A stretch of DNA of 64,000 nt from Hyphomicrobiales bacterium (GTDB lineage Bacteria; Pseudomonadota; Alphaproteobacteria; Rhizobiales; Rhizobiaceae). Location: contig UBQX01000006.1 in NCBI GenBank assembly GCA_900467685.1, forward strand, positions 62,001-126,000, given 5' to 3'. A program made the translations under genes and the position numbers. Shown here in pieces: positions 42,616 through 51,239 of the stretch (the stretch's first letter is position 1; every line of letters begins with the position of its first letter). The notes under the pieces are model-generated. The model worked only from the letters and a program-made list of their open reading frames with translations. It searched no databases and had not been told where the DNA came from.

Positions 42616-43798
42616 GAGGCAGGCCGGGCGCGTCTCGCGGTTGATTGCGGGCGGCGCGGCGATGATCGGTGCGGCCGCCATGCGCAATCCGGTTGCGACC
42701 GGCGGGACGGCGGCCTTTGCCATCGTATTTTCATTCGTGGCGGCCAATGCGCTCTGGTATCAGCCGAGCTCGCATCCGCATCCCTGGCTCGACACCCGCG
42801 ACGCCTTCCGCGACTACGCCGCCAAGGCCATGCATCCGGGCGGCAGCGGCGACAGCGCCACGACCTACCGTATCGAGCGGGACGCAACCGCGCCCGCCGC
42901 TTCTGCCCAGCCGAAGACGGTTGATGGCATCATCGTTCAGGACGATGCCGCACCTGCTGCCGATCCGATTGTGTCCGCCATTCAGTCCAATCTCCTGCGC
43001 CGCGGTCTCTATGAAGGCCCGGTCGATGGCGTGATGGGTTCGAAGACCGAAGCGGCCATCATGTTCTATCAGGAAACGCGCGGCCTGCCGCAGACCGGCG
43101 CGGCCGATGCCTCCGTTCTCGATCTGCTGCAGAAGGACAATGCCGAATTCAACGTCGTGCCGCCCGATCGGCCGTCCGACGTCACCGGTGCGATTGCCGC
43201 AAAGGCGCCCCAAAAACCGGTCGAGAAGCCAGTCGAAAAGGCCGCAGCGCCGAAGGCTGCGGATCCCGTCGCCGCGCTGATCGCCAAGACCCCGCGGGCC
43301 CAGCCTGCCAGGACGCCGGTTCAGGAAGCGAAGACCGAAAGCGTCAAGGCCGCGCGCCCCGCCGTTGCCCCGCCGATTCCCCCGGCGCCGATCCCGAATG
43401 CCGCCGCCAAGGCGCAAGCCGCCAAACAGGCCCACAAGCCCGCTGAAAAGCCGGCATCGAAGCCCGTGCAGAAGGCCATGGAAAAGCCGACTGACAAGGC
43501 GGCCCAGAAGCCCGCAGCACAGAAAACGGTTGCGACGAACCAGCGCCCGGCCGCCATCCAGGCCAAGGCGGAAGCGCCTGCAAAGTCTGCTTCCGCCACC
43601 GCAACGCCGTCCAACCTGACAATGGCGATCCAGAAGGGCCTGTCGAACCTCGCCTATCGCGACGTCACCATTGACGGCGTGCCCGGCGAGCAGACACGGG
43701 AAGCGATCCGCCATTTCCAGAAGCACTATCGTCTCCCCGTCACCGGCGAGCCGAACGAGGCCGTGCTTGAAAAGCTGAAGAAGATCGGCGCTCTCTGA
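42587..43798 (+). CDS. Membrane-anchored protein with two peptidoglycan-binding (PG_binding_1) domains
   Basis: 403 residues. The N-terminus is very basic (MNTRKRRPPKRQAGR) and is followed by a membrane helix (TAAFAIVFSFVAANALWY). Two PGB_1 modules are visible: IQSNLLRRGLYEGPVDGVMGSKTEAAIMFYQETRGLPQTG (about residues 133-175) and IQKGLSNLAYRDVTIDGVPGEQTREAIRHFQKHYRLPVTG at the C-terminus. They are joined by a Lys/Ala/Pro-rich linker of about 150 residues, long enough to cross the periplasm. AAGGA precedes the ATG at 42587, which overlaps the kinase gene by 29 bp, suggesting co-expression and a role in envelope or division control. Confidence 0.85.
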   Translation: MNTRKRRPPKRQAGRVSRLIAGGAAMIGAAAMRNPVATGGTAAFAIVFSFVAANALWYQPSSHPHPWLDTRDAFRDYAAKAMHPGGSGDSATTYRIERDATAPAASAQPKTVDGIIVQDDAAPAADPIVSAIQSNLLRRGLYEGPVDGVMGSKTEAAIMFYQETRGLPQTGAADASVLDLLQKDNAEFNVVPPDRPSDVTGAIAAKAPQKPVEKPVEKAAAPKAADPVAALIAKTPRAQPARTPVQEAKTESVKAARPAVAPPIPPAPIPNAAAKAQAAKQAHKPAEKPASKPVQKAMEKPTDKAAQKPAAQKTVATNQRPAAIQAKAEAPAKSASATATPSNLTMAIQKGLSNLAYRDVTIDGVPGEQTREAIRHFQKHYRLPVTGEPNEAVLEKLKKIGAL

Positions 43799-43900
43799 GC
43801 GGCGAGTACACGCTAAGGTTCAGGCGCGGCCTGCGAAGTGTCAAGAAAATGCGACAATCTTGCCCCTGAACGCGCGGGGTTGCCATCATTGGCCGCTGGC

Positions 43901-43916
43901 TTAGAGATTTATTAAC
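43901..43916 (+). promoter_or_regulatory. CtrA-like box upstream of the chemoreceptor gene
   Basis: TTAG-AGATTTA-TTAAC matches the CtrA site TTAA-N7-TTAAC except for one base, and has the same TTAG variant as the site at 40981-40995. It lies 43 bp upstream of the start codon. Confidence 0.45.
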
Positions 43917-43958
43917 TCCGTTCATTCACCCTTTCTTGATCAACCATAGGGGGGTGTG

Positions 43959-45413
43959 ATGAATACGGCGGCCTATCGCATGCCTGCTGACACGGTCGAG
44001 GACGAGCCTGCGCTGAAGGCGCCGCCCGCGCCGGAGGTCTTGCGCGAGGTGATCGTCCGCCTGTCGCGGGACGCCTCCCGTCTCGGCATCGACCTTGTCG
44101 ACATTGCCGGCGCGATCCAGACGGTGGCGGCATCGTCTGCGAAACATTCGCAGGTTTTCCGCCATCTGACTGGCACCGCCCACGAAATCGCCGATGCCAA
44201 CCGCAGGATTGCGGAGGCTCTGCGCGGCACAGACCAGATGGCCGGCCGCGCCCGCGATGCGCTCAAGCAATCCGCCGGCGATCTCACGCGCTCCGCCGCC
44301 GGCATCGATGCCATGGTCGAGGTTAGCGCCGACATCACCGGAGAAATCTCCCAATTCGCCGTCTCCCTCAATGACGTCGACAAGTTTGCCGGCGAGATCG
44401 GTTCGATTGCCCGCCAGACCAATCTTCTGGCGTTGAATGCTGCCATCGAAGCCGCCCGCGCGGGCGAAGCCGGCAAGGGCTTTGCCGTTGTCGCCGCCGA
44501 GATCCGAGCGCTGTCGCTGCAGACCTCGACCGTGACGGCGACCATCCAGAAGACCCTGTCCGACATCCGCAACCGCATCCTTCGTCTCGGCGAGGCCGGT
44601 CAGGGCGCTGCGCGCTCGGCGGGCGAAATCAAGGAAATTACCGTGGCCATGGATGCCTCCTTCCACCTGATGGAAGAGGTCTTCAACCGCATTCTCGACA
44701 ATTCGCAGCAACTTTCCGGCACCACCGCCGGGGTCGAGACGCGCTGCACCGGCTTCGTCAGCCAGCTGGAATCGGCGCTCGACGAAATGCTCGCCTCCAA
44801 CAAGCACCTGCAGGGAGCGGCCGAGCGCGTCGACGGTCTGGTCGACATGTCGGAGAAGATCATCCAGGTCGCCGCCAGCGCCGGCATCGAGACGCCGGAT
44901 CACCGGCTGATCGTTCAGGTGCAGGATGTCGCCGCCCGCATTTCGGAGGTGTTCGAGCAGGGGATCGCCTCCGGCCGCGTCTCCATGTCCGATCTCTTCG
45001 ACCGCAGCTATCGTGAAATTCCGGGCACCAACCCGCAGCAGTTCTCCACCCGCTATCTCGACTTTGCCGACCGGGTGCTCACGCCCATACAGGAAGCGGT
45101 CATAGAGGCCGACCCGTCGCTCGCCTTCTGCGCCTGCGTCGACGAAAACGGCTATCTGCCGACGCATAACATCAAGTTTTCGCAGGCACAGCGGCCGGGC
45201 GAAGTGGAATGGAACACCGCCAACAGCCGCAACCGCCGCATCTTCAACGACCGCACGGGCCTCGGCGCCGGTCGCAACACGCAGCCCTTCCTCGTCCAGA
45301 CCTACCGCCGCGACATGGGCGGTGGCACCTTCATCATCATGAAGGACATCTCCGCCCCGATCTTCGTGAACGGCCGGCACTGGGGCGGGGTGAGAATGGC
45401 GGCGAAGGTCTAA
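43959..45413 (+). CDS. Soluble methyl-accepting chemotaxis protein with C-terminal sensor domain
   Basis: 484 residues, no membrane helices. The MCP signalling region comes first (about residues 55-250), with the hairpin tip [36 protein letters not shown] around 148-184. The C-terminal 160 residues ([94 protein letters not shown]) form an alpha/beta sensor-like domain found in other alphaproteobacterial receptors of this reversed order. It is thus a cytoplasmic receptor for an internal cue. AGGGGGG precedes the ATG. Its upstream CtrA-like site agrees with known CtrA control of motility genes. Confidence 0.88.
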   Translation: MNTAAYRMPADTVEDEPALKAPPAPEVLREVIVRLSRDASRLGIDLVDIAGAIQTVAASSAKHSQVFRHLTGTAHEIADANRRIAEALRGTDQMAGRARDALKQSAGDLTRSAAGIDAMVEVSADITGEISQFAVSLNDVDKFAGEIGSIARQTNLLALNAAIEAARAGEAGKGFAVVAAEIRALSLQTSTVTATIQKTLSDIRNRILRLGEAGQGAARSAGEIKEITVAMDASFHLMEEVFNRILDNSQQLSGTTAGVETRCTGFVSQLESALDEMLASNKHLQGAAERVDGLVDMSEKIIQVAASAGIETPDHRLIVQVQDVAARISEVFEQGIASGRVSMSDLFDRSYREIPGTNPQQFSTRYLDFADRVLTPIQEAVIEADPSLAFCACVDENGYLPTHNIKFSQAQRPGEVEWNTANSRNRRIFNDRTGLGAGRNTQPFLVQTYRRDMGGGTFIIMKDISAPIFVNGRHWGGVRMAAKV

Positions 45414-45441
45414 TCCTCCGCCTGTCACGCTCCTGTCACTC

Positions 45442-47238
45442 TCAAGGTCCGATCGTCACATCGCCTTCCGGCGCGGTCATCTCGAAGTCCGAGATCAGGA
45501 TTTCGACACGGATATGCCAGCGGCCGGGGACCGGCAGGCGCAGGCCCTCAACAACATAGTCGCCATCTCCATCAATCCCGGCCTTCTTCCGGATCGGCTC
45601 GATGCCGGCGGCGGGGTTGGAGAGGATGACGGAAAGTTCCTTGATGGTAAGATCGCCCGTGCCATGCGCCATGGGGGTGACGGTGACCTTCACCGGTCCG
45701 GTGGTGGCCGGAAAGATGCTGACCTCCACCATCGCCTTGTCCGACATCAACCCGGTCGCAACCGCCTGTCGCGCCGCCAGTTGCAGCGCCCGCGGAGGCG
45801 GCGTGAAGCGCCAGTTCGCAACGGTCGTCAGGATGGCTATGACCAGCAGGATTTCGAGAAGGATGGAGAGGCGGAGCGGCCTTGCAGCTTTCGCAACATC
45901 GATCGCCGCAAGCCGGTCGACCGCCGGCGCCGTGAGGAAGGCCCGATTGACCGTAGCGGCCACAAAGAGCGCCACCAGCAGGCCGAGCTTGATCGACAGC
46001 ACGACGCCATAGTCCGTCGTCCACAAGGCCTCGACCTTGCGCACTTGCACCACGGCCAGCACGACGCCGGAGGTGAGAAGCAGGGCTACAACGGGCAGAA
46101 TGCCGCGCGAAAACCGCTGGAGCATCGCCACACCCGCTTCGCCCCCGCGCTTCAGCGCAAGCGTCAGCGGAAACAGCGCGCCAACCCAGACCGCGACGCC
46201 GGCCGCATGGGCAAAGACGGCGCTGCGCATCAGCCATTGCGGTTCGGCGGCGCTGGCATGGCCACTCGCCGCAACCGCAAGGCCGGTCATGAGCAGCGCC
46301 GGCAGCGACACGAAGGCGGCAAGGCGCCCGCGCAACGACAGCGAGGCGAGGGCGAGCAGCATGGCCAGGGCCGCGAGCGCCAGCGTCGCCGCATAGGTCG
46401 CCGTCAGCCCCCGCCGCCAGGGCGCGAGACTGGCGAGCGCCGAGGGCGAGACGGCAAGCATGTCGAGGCCTTGCAGCCCGACGCCCAGCCCGGCTGAAAC
46501 GAGGCCTAGCCCCAGCAGTACCCGGATCAGCGTCCGACCATCGCGGGCCTCGCGGCCAAACCAGGTGAGCGCGAAGACGCCGCCGACACCGAGAAAGAGG
46601 CCGAGATAGAGCGCCACGCGCTGGATGAGGATGAGGAGCCGGCTGGCCCGAGGCGTTGCGTCCGCCGCAAGCGCCGCACCGCCGGCGCTCGGCGCGCCGA
46701 TGGCAAAGCCCAGCGTCCCGCCGATCGGATGACCGTCTTCCGACATCACTCTGTAGCTCAGCGCATAGCTGCCGTTGGAAAGAGCAGGCGGCGGCGTGAT
46801 GGTGATCGCGCTGCCGACGTTCCTGAAGGTTTCGATCAGCGAAACCGAACCGTCCGGTCGCGCCAGCTTGATGGCGATGGGCGAGACGGGTTCGTTGAAG
46901 GTGAGCGTCACCATGGCCGGTGCGGATGCCACCACCGCGCCGTCGCTCGGGTTGGAGGAGACGAGCTGGGCGTGGGCGAGCGCGAGGGTGGGCAGGAGGA
47001 GGAGGGCAAGGATCGCCCAGAGCACCCGGAACAGGGTTTGGCGAAGGTCGCCAAGACCCCTTCCCAACCCTCCCCACAAGGGGGAGGGGGAGTGACCGCT
47101 GCGGCATGCCGCGTCGGTGATGTCGAAGGGTAAGTGACCGCCTTGCCCCAACCGTCTCGCCCGCTTCAAGGGGAGAGATGGCGGCAGCCAGAGGGGGACT
47201 TTCCTGAACATGCCTGGGTTAGGGGACGGCCTCTTCAT
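45442..47238 (-). CDS. copCD: CopC-CopD fusion copper transport protein
   Basis: 598 residues in the form read here. A CopC-like beta-barrel follows the signal-like helix (WAILALLLLPTLALAHA), with the mature N-terminal His-Ala of copper-binding CopC (AHAQLVSSNPSDGAVV), and the second His near SEDGHPIGGTLGF. Eight membrane helices of CopD follow (about residues 195-500), ending in a periplasmic domain with LKELSVILSNPAAGIEPIRKKAG-like sequence. It acts in periplasmic copper handling or import. The reading frame starts at ATG 47238, three bases after the ycnI stop, but residues about 12-65 are encoded by palindromic repeats, so the original start region has been split or extended. Confidence 0.85.
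   Translation of the reverse strand: MKRPSPNPGMFRKVPLWLPPSLPLKRARRLGQGGHLPFDITDAACRSGHSPSPLWGGLGRGLGDLRQTLFRVLWAILALLLLPTLALAHAQLVSSNPSDGAVVASAPAMVTLTFNEPVSPIAIKLARPDGSVSLIETFRNVGSAITITPPPALSNGSYALSYRVMSEDGHPIGGTLGFAIGAPSAGGAALAADATPRASRLLILIQRVALYLGLFLGVGGVFALTWFGREARDGRTLIRVLLGLGLVSAGLGVGLQGLDMLAVSPSALASLAPWRRGLTATYAATLALAALAMLLALASLSLRGRLAAFVSLPALLMTGLAVAASGHASAAEPQWLMRSAVFAHAAGVAVWVGALFPLTLALKRGGEAGVAMLQRFSRGILPVVALLLTSGVVLAVVQVRKVEALWTTDYGVVLSIKLGLLVALFVAATVNRAFLTAPAVDRLAAIDVAKAARPLRLSILLEILLVIAILTTVANWRFTPPPRALQLAARQAVATGLMSDKAMVEVSIFPATTGPVKVTVTPMAHGTGDLTIKELSVILSNPAAGIEPIRKKAGIDGDGDYVVEGLRLPVPGRWHIRVEILISDFEMTAPEGDVTIGP
47047..47210. repeat. Palindromic repeats (family B) at the 5' end of copCD
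   Basis: 47060-47093 is CCCTTCCCAACCCTCC plus CCACAAGGGGGAGGGGG, near-identical to 56431-56463; 47146-47205 is the GCCCCAACCGTCTCGCCCGC, AAGGGGAGAGATGGCGGCAGCCAGAGGGGGAC element. Together they lie between the apparent start codon and the signal sequence of CopCD and remain open in its frame. Confidence 0.75.
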
Positions 47239-47241
47239 GCC

Positions 47242-47763
47242 TTACTTCTTCTCGATCAGCTTGACGCCCGGCGCCGGCGATTCCGGCTCGCCCTTGCCTT
47301 CGACCGGGATCTCGATCCAGCGGGTCACGGAGCCGTCGACGCAGGACTGGACGACCGGGAAGTAGAGCGTCGTGCCGGCCTTCAGGCTGGCGTCGAGATA
47401 GGTGGAGACGGTGAATTCCTCATACTCGTCGTCGGGCAGGTTGCCGCCTTTCCACTCGATTTCCTTCACGCCTTCCGAGACTTCGTGGCCATAGGGCTTG
47501 TAGGTCGAGGCATATTTGCCCTTCACCTTGTCAAGCGTCCAGCCGGCCTTCGGCATCGGCTTGGCATTGACCACGCCTTCCGGGATCTGCACGCGGATGG
47601 AGCTGGTCGCCTGGCCCTTGCAGCCATGCGGCACGCGGAACACGGCCTTGTAGCCGGTGCCAACAGCGGCCTCCTGTTTTTCAAGCGTGACATGCGCGAA
47701 GGCGGGGCCGGCCAGCGTGGATGCAAGCGCGAGCGCGAGGGTGGATTTCACGAATTTGGACAT
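47242..47763 (-). CDS. ycnI: YcnI/DUF1775 copper-associated protein
   Basis: 173 residues with a signal peptide ending AFA, so that His is the first mature residue (HVTLEKQEAAVGTGYKAVFRVPHGCKG). This N-terminal His is the copper ligand (histidine brace-like) in YcnI domains; the family tryptophan is in IEWKGGNL or RWIEIP. AAGGA is seven bases before the ATG at 47763. It lies between the DUF2946-like gene and copCD on the same strand, the usual neighbourhood of YcnI. A role as a periplasmic Cu(II) chaperone is inferred from the family. Confidence 0.9.
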   Translation of the reverse strand: MSKFVKSTLALALASTLAGPAFAHVTLEKQEAAVGTGYKAVFRVPHGCKGQATSSIRVQIPEGVVNAKPMPKAGWTLDKVKGKYASTYKPYGHEVSEGVKEIEWKGGNLPDDEYEEFTVSTYLDASLKAGTTLYFPVVQSCVDGSVTRWIEIPVEGKGEPESPAPGVKLIEKK

Positions 47764-47867
47764 GGATGTTCCTTGCATGGTTCAAACGACGGCAGGCCGG
47801 CGCGCAAACTTGGGCGCTTCGAACTCGGCATCTGGCCGTCTGGGTGTGTTGGGTAAGAGTGTCGCTG

Positions 47868-48263
47868 TCAGGCAAGGAAGACTGACGGCGGCGCGCGGGG
47901 CAGGGCGCGCGAGGTTTCAGCCAGGTCGGGCTTCGGGATATCCCGGCAATGGGCACAACGCTGGCGCGGAAACTCCACCGCGCTCACAGCGACGGTCGGA
48001 GCTTCCGGCACGAGGATCGAGGCGGCGAGCCGGCAGGCATCGCAGCCATAGGTGCCCATACCGCCCTTGGCGGTGCTGCCCATGTCCTCTTCACCTGTAA
48101 CGGTGATGCAGATGACCGGCAGGGTGCCGTCCGGCAGCGTATAGGCGGCATATTCGATGGAGGCCGGCAAGGAGCCCGCCATGACAGGCTTATGCGCAAA
48201 GCCGATCATCGTCAGGGCGACGATGATCATAATCCGCATGAAAATGTTCAGCCTTTGCGGCAT
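47868..48263 (-). CDS. Secreted DUF2946-like protein (copper-locus associated), copy 2
   Basis: 131 residues. A hydrophobic N-terminal segment (IFMRIMIIVALTMIGFAHKPVMAG) is followed by YAAYTLPDGTLPVICITV, matching AAYMLPDGSLPSLCVTI of the protein at 36185. Further cysteines occur as YGCDACRLAAS and RQRCAHCRD, two CxxC-like pairs suited to copper binding or a disulfide. It is the first gene of the set DUF2946-like, ycnI, copCD. Start ATG 48263 has AGG in front; ATG 48239 is an alternative. Confidence 0.65.
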   Translation of the reverse strand: MPQRLNIFMRIMIIVALTMIGFAHKPVMAGSLPASIEYAAYTLPDGTLPVICITVTGEEDMGSTAKGGMGTYGCDACRLAASILVPEAPTVAVSAVEFPRQRCAHCRDIPKPDLAETSRALPRAPPSVFLA

Positions 48264-48493
48264 GAAACCTGTCCCGTTCCGAATACCGGAGCCTTTTGCA
48301 CCAGAAATGGCTTGCGATCTTTGACGTGGAGCAAATTCGGCCGAGGTTGAACTGGCCTGCATTCTCCGTTCCCCGAGAGAAGGGCTATCGCGAGACTTGG
48401 CTTTGGTCAATTGATGCCCTTGCGGACCGATTGCCGCACTGGACTTGCCCACAGTTCTCCGCCATCACGGGACGAAACCTCTGGAAACCGTCC

Positions 48494-48838
48494 ATGCGCC
48501 TGAAAACAGAAATCTTCGTCTCGGCCGTTGTCCGTCGCATTTTTGCCGATGGCGGCTTTGCGGCTGTGGAACGCAAGGGCGAGGAGCAGGCGGGCGCGAT
48601 CTTCCTCACCCAGCGCTTCCGCGATGGCCTCGTCTCGCTCTATGCGCCAGCACCACAGAGCTTCTTTGAGGAAGGCGAGGAGCGCGGTCGCAAGTTCGAG
48701 CAGCGGCTGGATCGGGCGGAAGAAGAGGCGGTGCGCGAGGCGCTCTCGCGCGAGATCCGCTTCGATCCCGACCTTTGGGTGGTCGAGGTCGAGACGGAAA
48801 AACCGCTTAACGATTATGTGGAGATCGCCGAGGCTTAA
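48494..48838 (+). CDS. DUF1491 family protein
   Basis: 114 residues beginning MRLKTEIFVSAVVRRIFADGGFAAV; the rest, GAIFLTQRFRDGLVSLYAPAPQSFF and IRFDPDLWVVEVE, matches the small alphaproteobacterial DUF1491 family (COG5447). No signal or membrane helix, no known function. A longer frame upstream to 48296 has no conserved content. The TAA stop shares bases with the convergent DUF2336 gene stop. Confidence 0.85.
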   Translation: MRLKTEIFVSAVVRRIFADGGFAAVERKGEEQAGAIFLTQRFRDGLVSLYAPAPQSFFEEGEERGRKFEQRLDRAEEEAVREALSREIRFDPDLWVVEVETEKPLNDYVEIAEA

Positions 48839-49905
48839 GCCCGGGCGCTGCGCTTGTCGTCAGGCGCCGTGTTGCTGTTGCCGGCAGCAGCCGCCGCGGC
48901 CTCTGCCTGTGCTGCCATGTCGGCTTCCACATCTTCGTAACGCCCGGTGCGGGTGTAGATGTCGGCACGCCGCCAGGCGATGACGCGGGCCACGCAATCG
49001 GCGGGGTCGAGGCTGCGCACCAGCTGGAAGGCGCGATTACGTCCGTCAACGATCTGGGCGAGATGCGGATAGATCGAAGTCAGGATCTGACGCGTGTCTG
49101 CGGGGCGAAGACCCAGCGCAATCAGCGTGGAGGCAAGCTGCAAACCGGAGACGTCGAGCAGGATGCGTTCCGACAGGCCGGCCGAGGCATCCAGCGCATC
49201 GGTCAGCACGCGGGCGAAGAGCGGCATCTGGCGGGCCCGGGCAAAGCGCGACATCAGCGCTTGGGCCATCTCGTCGGCCGCGCGCAGCATGACCGCAGGG
49301 CGCGCCTCTTCCGGCGCCTTGGCGGCGACCAGCTGGCGCAATTCGTTGCGCAGCGCCTCTTCGCGGGCAAGCCGCGCGAGTTCGGGCGTGGAATGGCCCG
49401 CGCGGGGCGAGGGCGCCTTTTGGGCGGTCTCGGAAGGCGCCGACAGGGTCGATGTCTCGGGCGATGTCTCTGTTGATGTCTCTGTTGATGCCTGGGGCAA
49501 TGCGTCCCCGCCGTCGCGCTCGGCCTCTGCTGGCTTCACATTGCGGCGATAGCTGCTGCCGTCATGAAGTGCGGCCAGCGCATCGACGACGATCGGCGAG
49601 AGATTGGCGCGCGTGGCGATTGCGCGCGCATGCGGCTCGCCCTGGCTGCGGGCAATGTCGATCAGCGTGGCATCGGAAATGGCGGGCGATTGAGACAGGA
49701 AGATCGCGGCGATGTTGATCGGCTGCGAGCCGACGAAGAAGCAGACGGCTTGCGGCAGCGTCTCGAGCCGGGATAGGGCGGCCACGGCCTGGCGGCGGGC
49801 CTCGTGGCTCGATTGTTCATAGAGTGGGCGGAACAGTTCGGCAAATTGCTTGAGCTCGATGCGTGTCGGCGTGCTCAGGGCCTCGAAACTCGAAACGGTT
49901 GCCAT
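48835..49905 (-). CDS. DUF2336 domain-containing protein
   Basis: 356 residues, all-helical and HEAT-like (FAELFRPLYEQSSHEARRQAVAALSRLETLPQAVCFFVGSQPINIAAIFLSQSPAISDATLIDIARSQGEPHARAIATRANLSPIVVDAL), the typical start of DUF2336 proteins. A linker with a short tandem repeat (TETSTETSPETS, DNA around 49440-49495) separates it from a second helical block ending with VRSLDPADCVARVIAWRRADIYTRTGRYEDVEADM. Soluble. The function is not established; some DUF2336 proteins are linked to motility or cell-cycle control. ATG 49905 lacks a clear ribosome binding site. Confidence 0.82.
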   Translation of the reverse strand: MATVSSFEALSTPTRIELKQFAELFRPLYEQSSHEARRQAVAALSRLETLPQAVCFFVGSQPINIAAIFLSQSPAISDATLIDIARSQGEPHARAIATRANLSPIVVDALAALHDGSSYRRNVKPAEAERDGGDALPQASTETSTETSPETSTLSAPSETAQKAPSPRAGHSTPELARLAREEALRNELRQLVAAKAPEEARPAVMLRAADEMAQALMSRFARARQMPLFARVLTDALDASAGLSERILLDVSGLQLASTLIALGLRPADTRQILTSIYPHLAQIVDGRNRAFQLVRSLDPADCVARVIAWRRADIYTRTGRYEDVEADMAAQAEAAAAAAGNSNTAPDDKRSARA

Positions 49906-50342
49906 CAAGACCACATCTCGCTTGCGGATAGAGTGCGGTTTCTCCAACTCTCTGAACCTGTCCAACACGGGCACACCTGACGCTACGCAATACACAAGCG
50001 GACCGGCCGGCGAAAATACGCGCCGCAGTGCTACCTGTCCCCTATCACTCAAATTAAGGGAAAACCGTTTACAACCCATTAACTATCGCTGTGGCTTGAT
50101 GATGGCACGGCGAGCGGCGGGAACCGCAGCCACCGTGGAGCGTTAAACCTCCGCGGAAAGCATCGTTTGGCAGGCGGCCTGCATAGCCGCGGACAGGTGA
50201 TGAGAAAGCGCAGATGTCCCGGTCTGGCGGCAAAGGGGTCGTGACGACTTCGCCACCCGGAAATTGCGCTGGTCCGCAGGGACAGGCGGACAGGGTGAAA
50301 TTTGTTCTTCGTTCATCCGTCTCAAGGTTTCAGGAGACGAGA
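49906..50342. other. Intergenic region between DUF2336 gene and small ORF
   Basis: 437 bp with no convincing ORF. TTTA-CAACCCA-TTAAC near 50068-50083 is a partial CtrA-like match. No hairpin terminator or known RNA was recognised. Confidence 0.4.
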
Positions 50343-50513
50343 ATGGCACAGGTCATCAGCATCAGCGAGCGCATGCCGCGCACGCCGCGCCGGGCAGACC
50401 CGGTCGCAACCGACGCGCAGATATTGCTCTTCACGGGCATTCGCTACGAACGCTTCGGCCAGATCCCCGAGCGCGTCGAACTCGACGAACGCGGCGAGCC
50501 GGTCAGGCATTGA
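50343..50513 (+). CDS. Small conserved hypothetical protein
   Basis: 56 residues. MAQVISISERMPRTPRRADP at the start is basic, and the C-terminal half ILLFTGIRYERFGQIPERVE is a small hydrophobic/charged segment. AGGAG is placed six bases before the ATG at 50343. Short proteins with this FTGIRYER pattern are common in rhizobial genomes, but no function is known. A family A repeat follows it. Confidence 0.7.
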   Translation: MAQVISISERMPRTPRRADPVATDAQILLFTGIRYERFGQIPERVELDERGEPVRH

Positions 50514-50544
50514 GAGATAAGAGGAAGAGGCAGACCTATTCGGT

Positions 50545-50649
50545 CGTCATCCTCGGGCCTGTCCCGAGGATCTGACCACGCCACATTCCTGCCGCAACGT
50601 CAATTTCTTGGCTTCTTCAGCAGATCCTCGGGACAAGCCCGAGGATGAC
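50545..50649. repeat. Intergenic palindromic repeat, family A, copy 2
   Basis: 28-bp arms at 50545-50572 and 50622-50649 are inverted with one mismatch and carry the core CCTCGGGCCTGTCCCGAGG; the left arm is identical to that at 178-205. The spacer (49 bp) is unrelated in length to copy 1. Confidence 0.85.
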
Positions 50650-50699
50650 GAAGGAGAGGGCGGGCCTCACCGAAACCACAAGCGCGTCCAACGACCTCC

Positions 50700-51239
50700 T
50701 CACAGCCCCTCGCAACTCGCACTCTCCAGAAACGCCTGTGTCGTCGCGGCCATGCTCGTTTCCGGCATGACGGCGCGCAGGACCACGTAGGCGTCGTTTG
50801 ACGGCATGGTGACGAGGATGTGGTTTTCGGTGGCGTTGACGCCGCTGTTTTTCAGCGCGGTGATCTGCGCTTCCGTGCCCGCAATGATGTCCATCGTGCC
50901 GCGCACGGACGTCCGGTCGCTCATGCTGAAGACTTCGTTGGAGCGGCTGTCGTAGATCGCCGCCGACCAGAAGGGGACGCTGCCTTCCGCCGTCAGATTC
51001 ACCGGGCCATCGTCGACCGAGAAGGCGCAGACGGCTTCCTTGAGAAACGGTCCGCTGACCGCAAGGCCGCCGTCAACCGGTTTGTCCGGCAGCGGCCGGA
51101 ACACGCCGTCGGCGCCGAGATCGAGCACGCGGGCATAGATGTCCGCGCCCGTATAGACCGGCGTCGCGAGGATCACGGTGATGTGGAGGACGAGCGCGCC
51201 GAGGAGGCCGACGCCGACGGCATAGAAGAGACTACGCAT
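50700..51239 (-). CDS. DUF1254-family protein
   Basis: 179 residues: one N-terminal membrane helix (YAVGVGLLGALVLHITVILATP) and a periplasmic domain with VDDGPVNLTAEGSVPFWSAAIYDSRSNEVFSMSDR. Together with the upstream DUF1214 protein it forms the split version of the DUF1254-DUF1214 architecture that is fused in many bacteria. Overlaps the DUF1214 gene by eight bases. Function unknown. Confidence 0.8.
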   Translation of the reverse strand: MRSLFYAVGVGLLGALVLHITVILATPVYTGADIYARVLDLGADGVFRPLPDKPVDGGLAVSGPFLKEAVCAFSVDDGPVNLTAEGSVPFWSAAIYDSRSNEVFSMSDRTSVRGTMDIIAGTEAQITALKNSGVNATENHILVTMPSNDAYVVLRAVMPETSMAATTQAFLESASCEGL

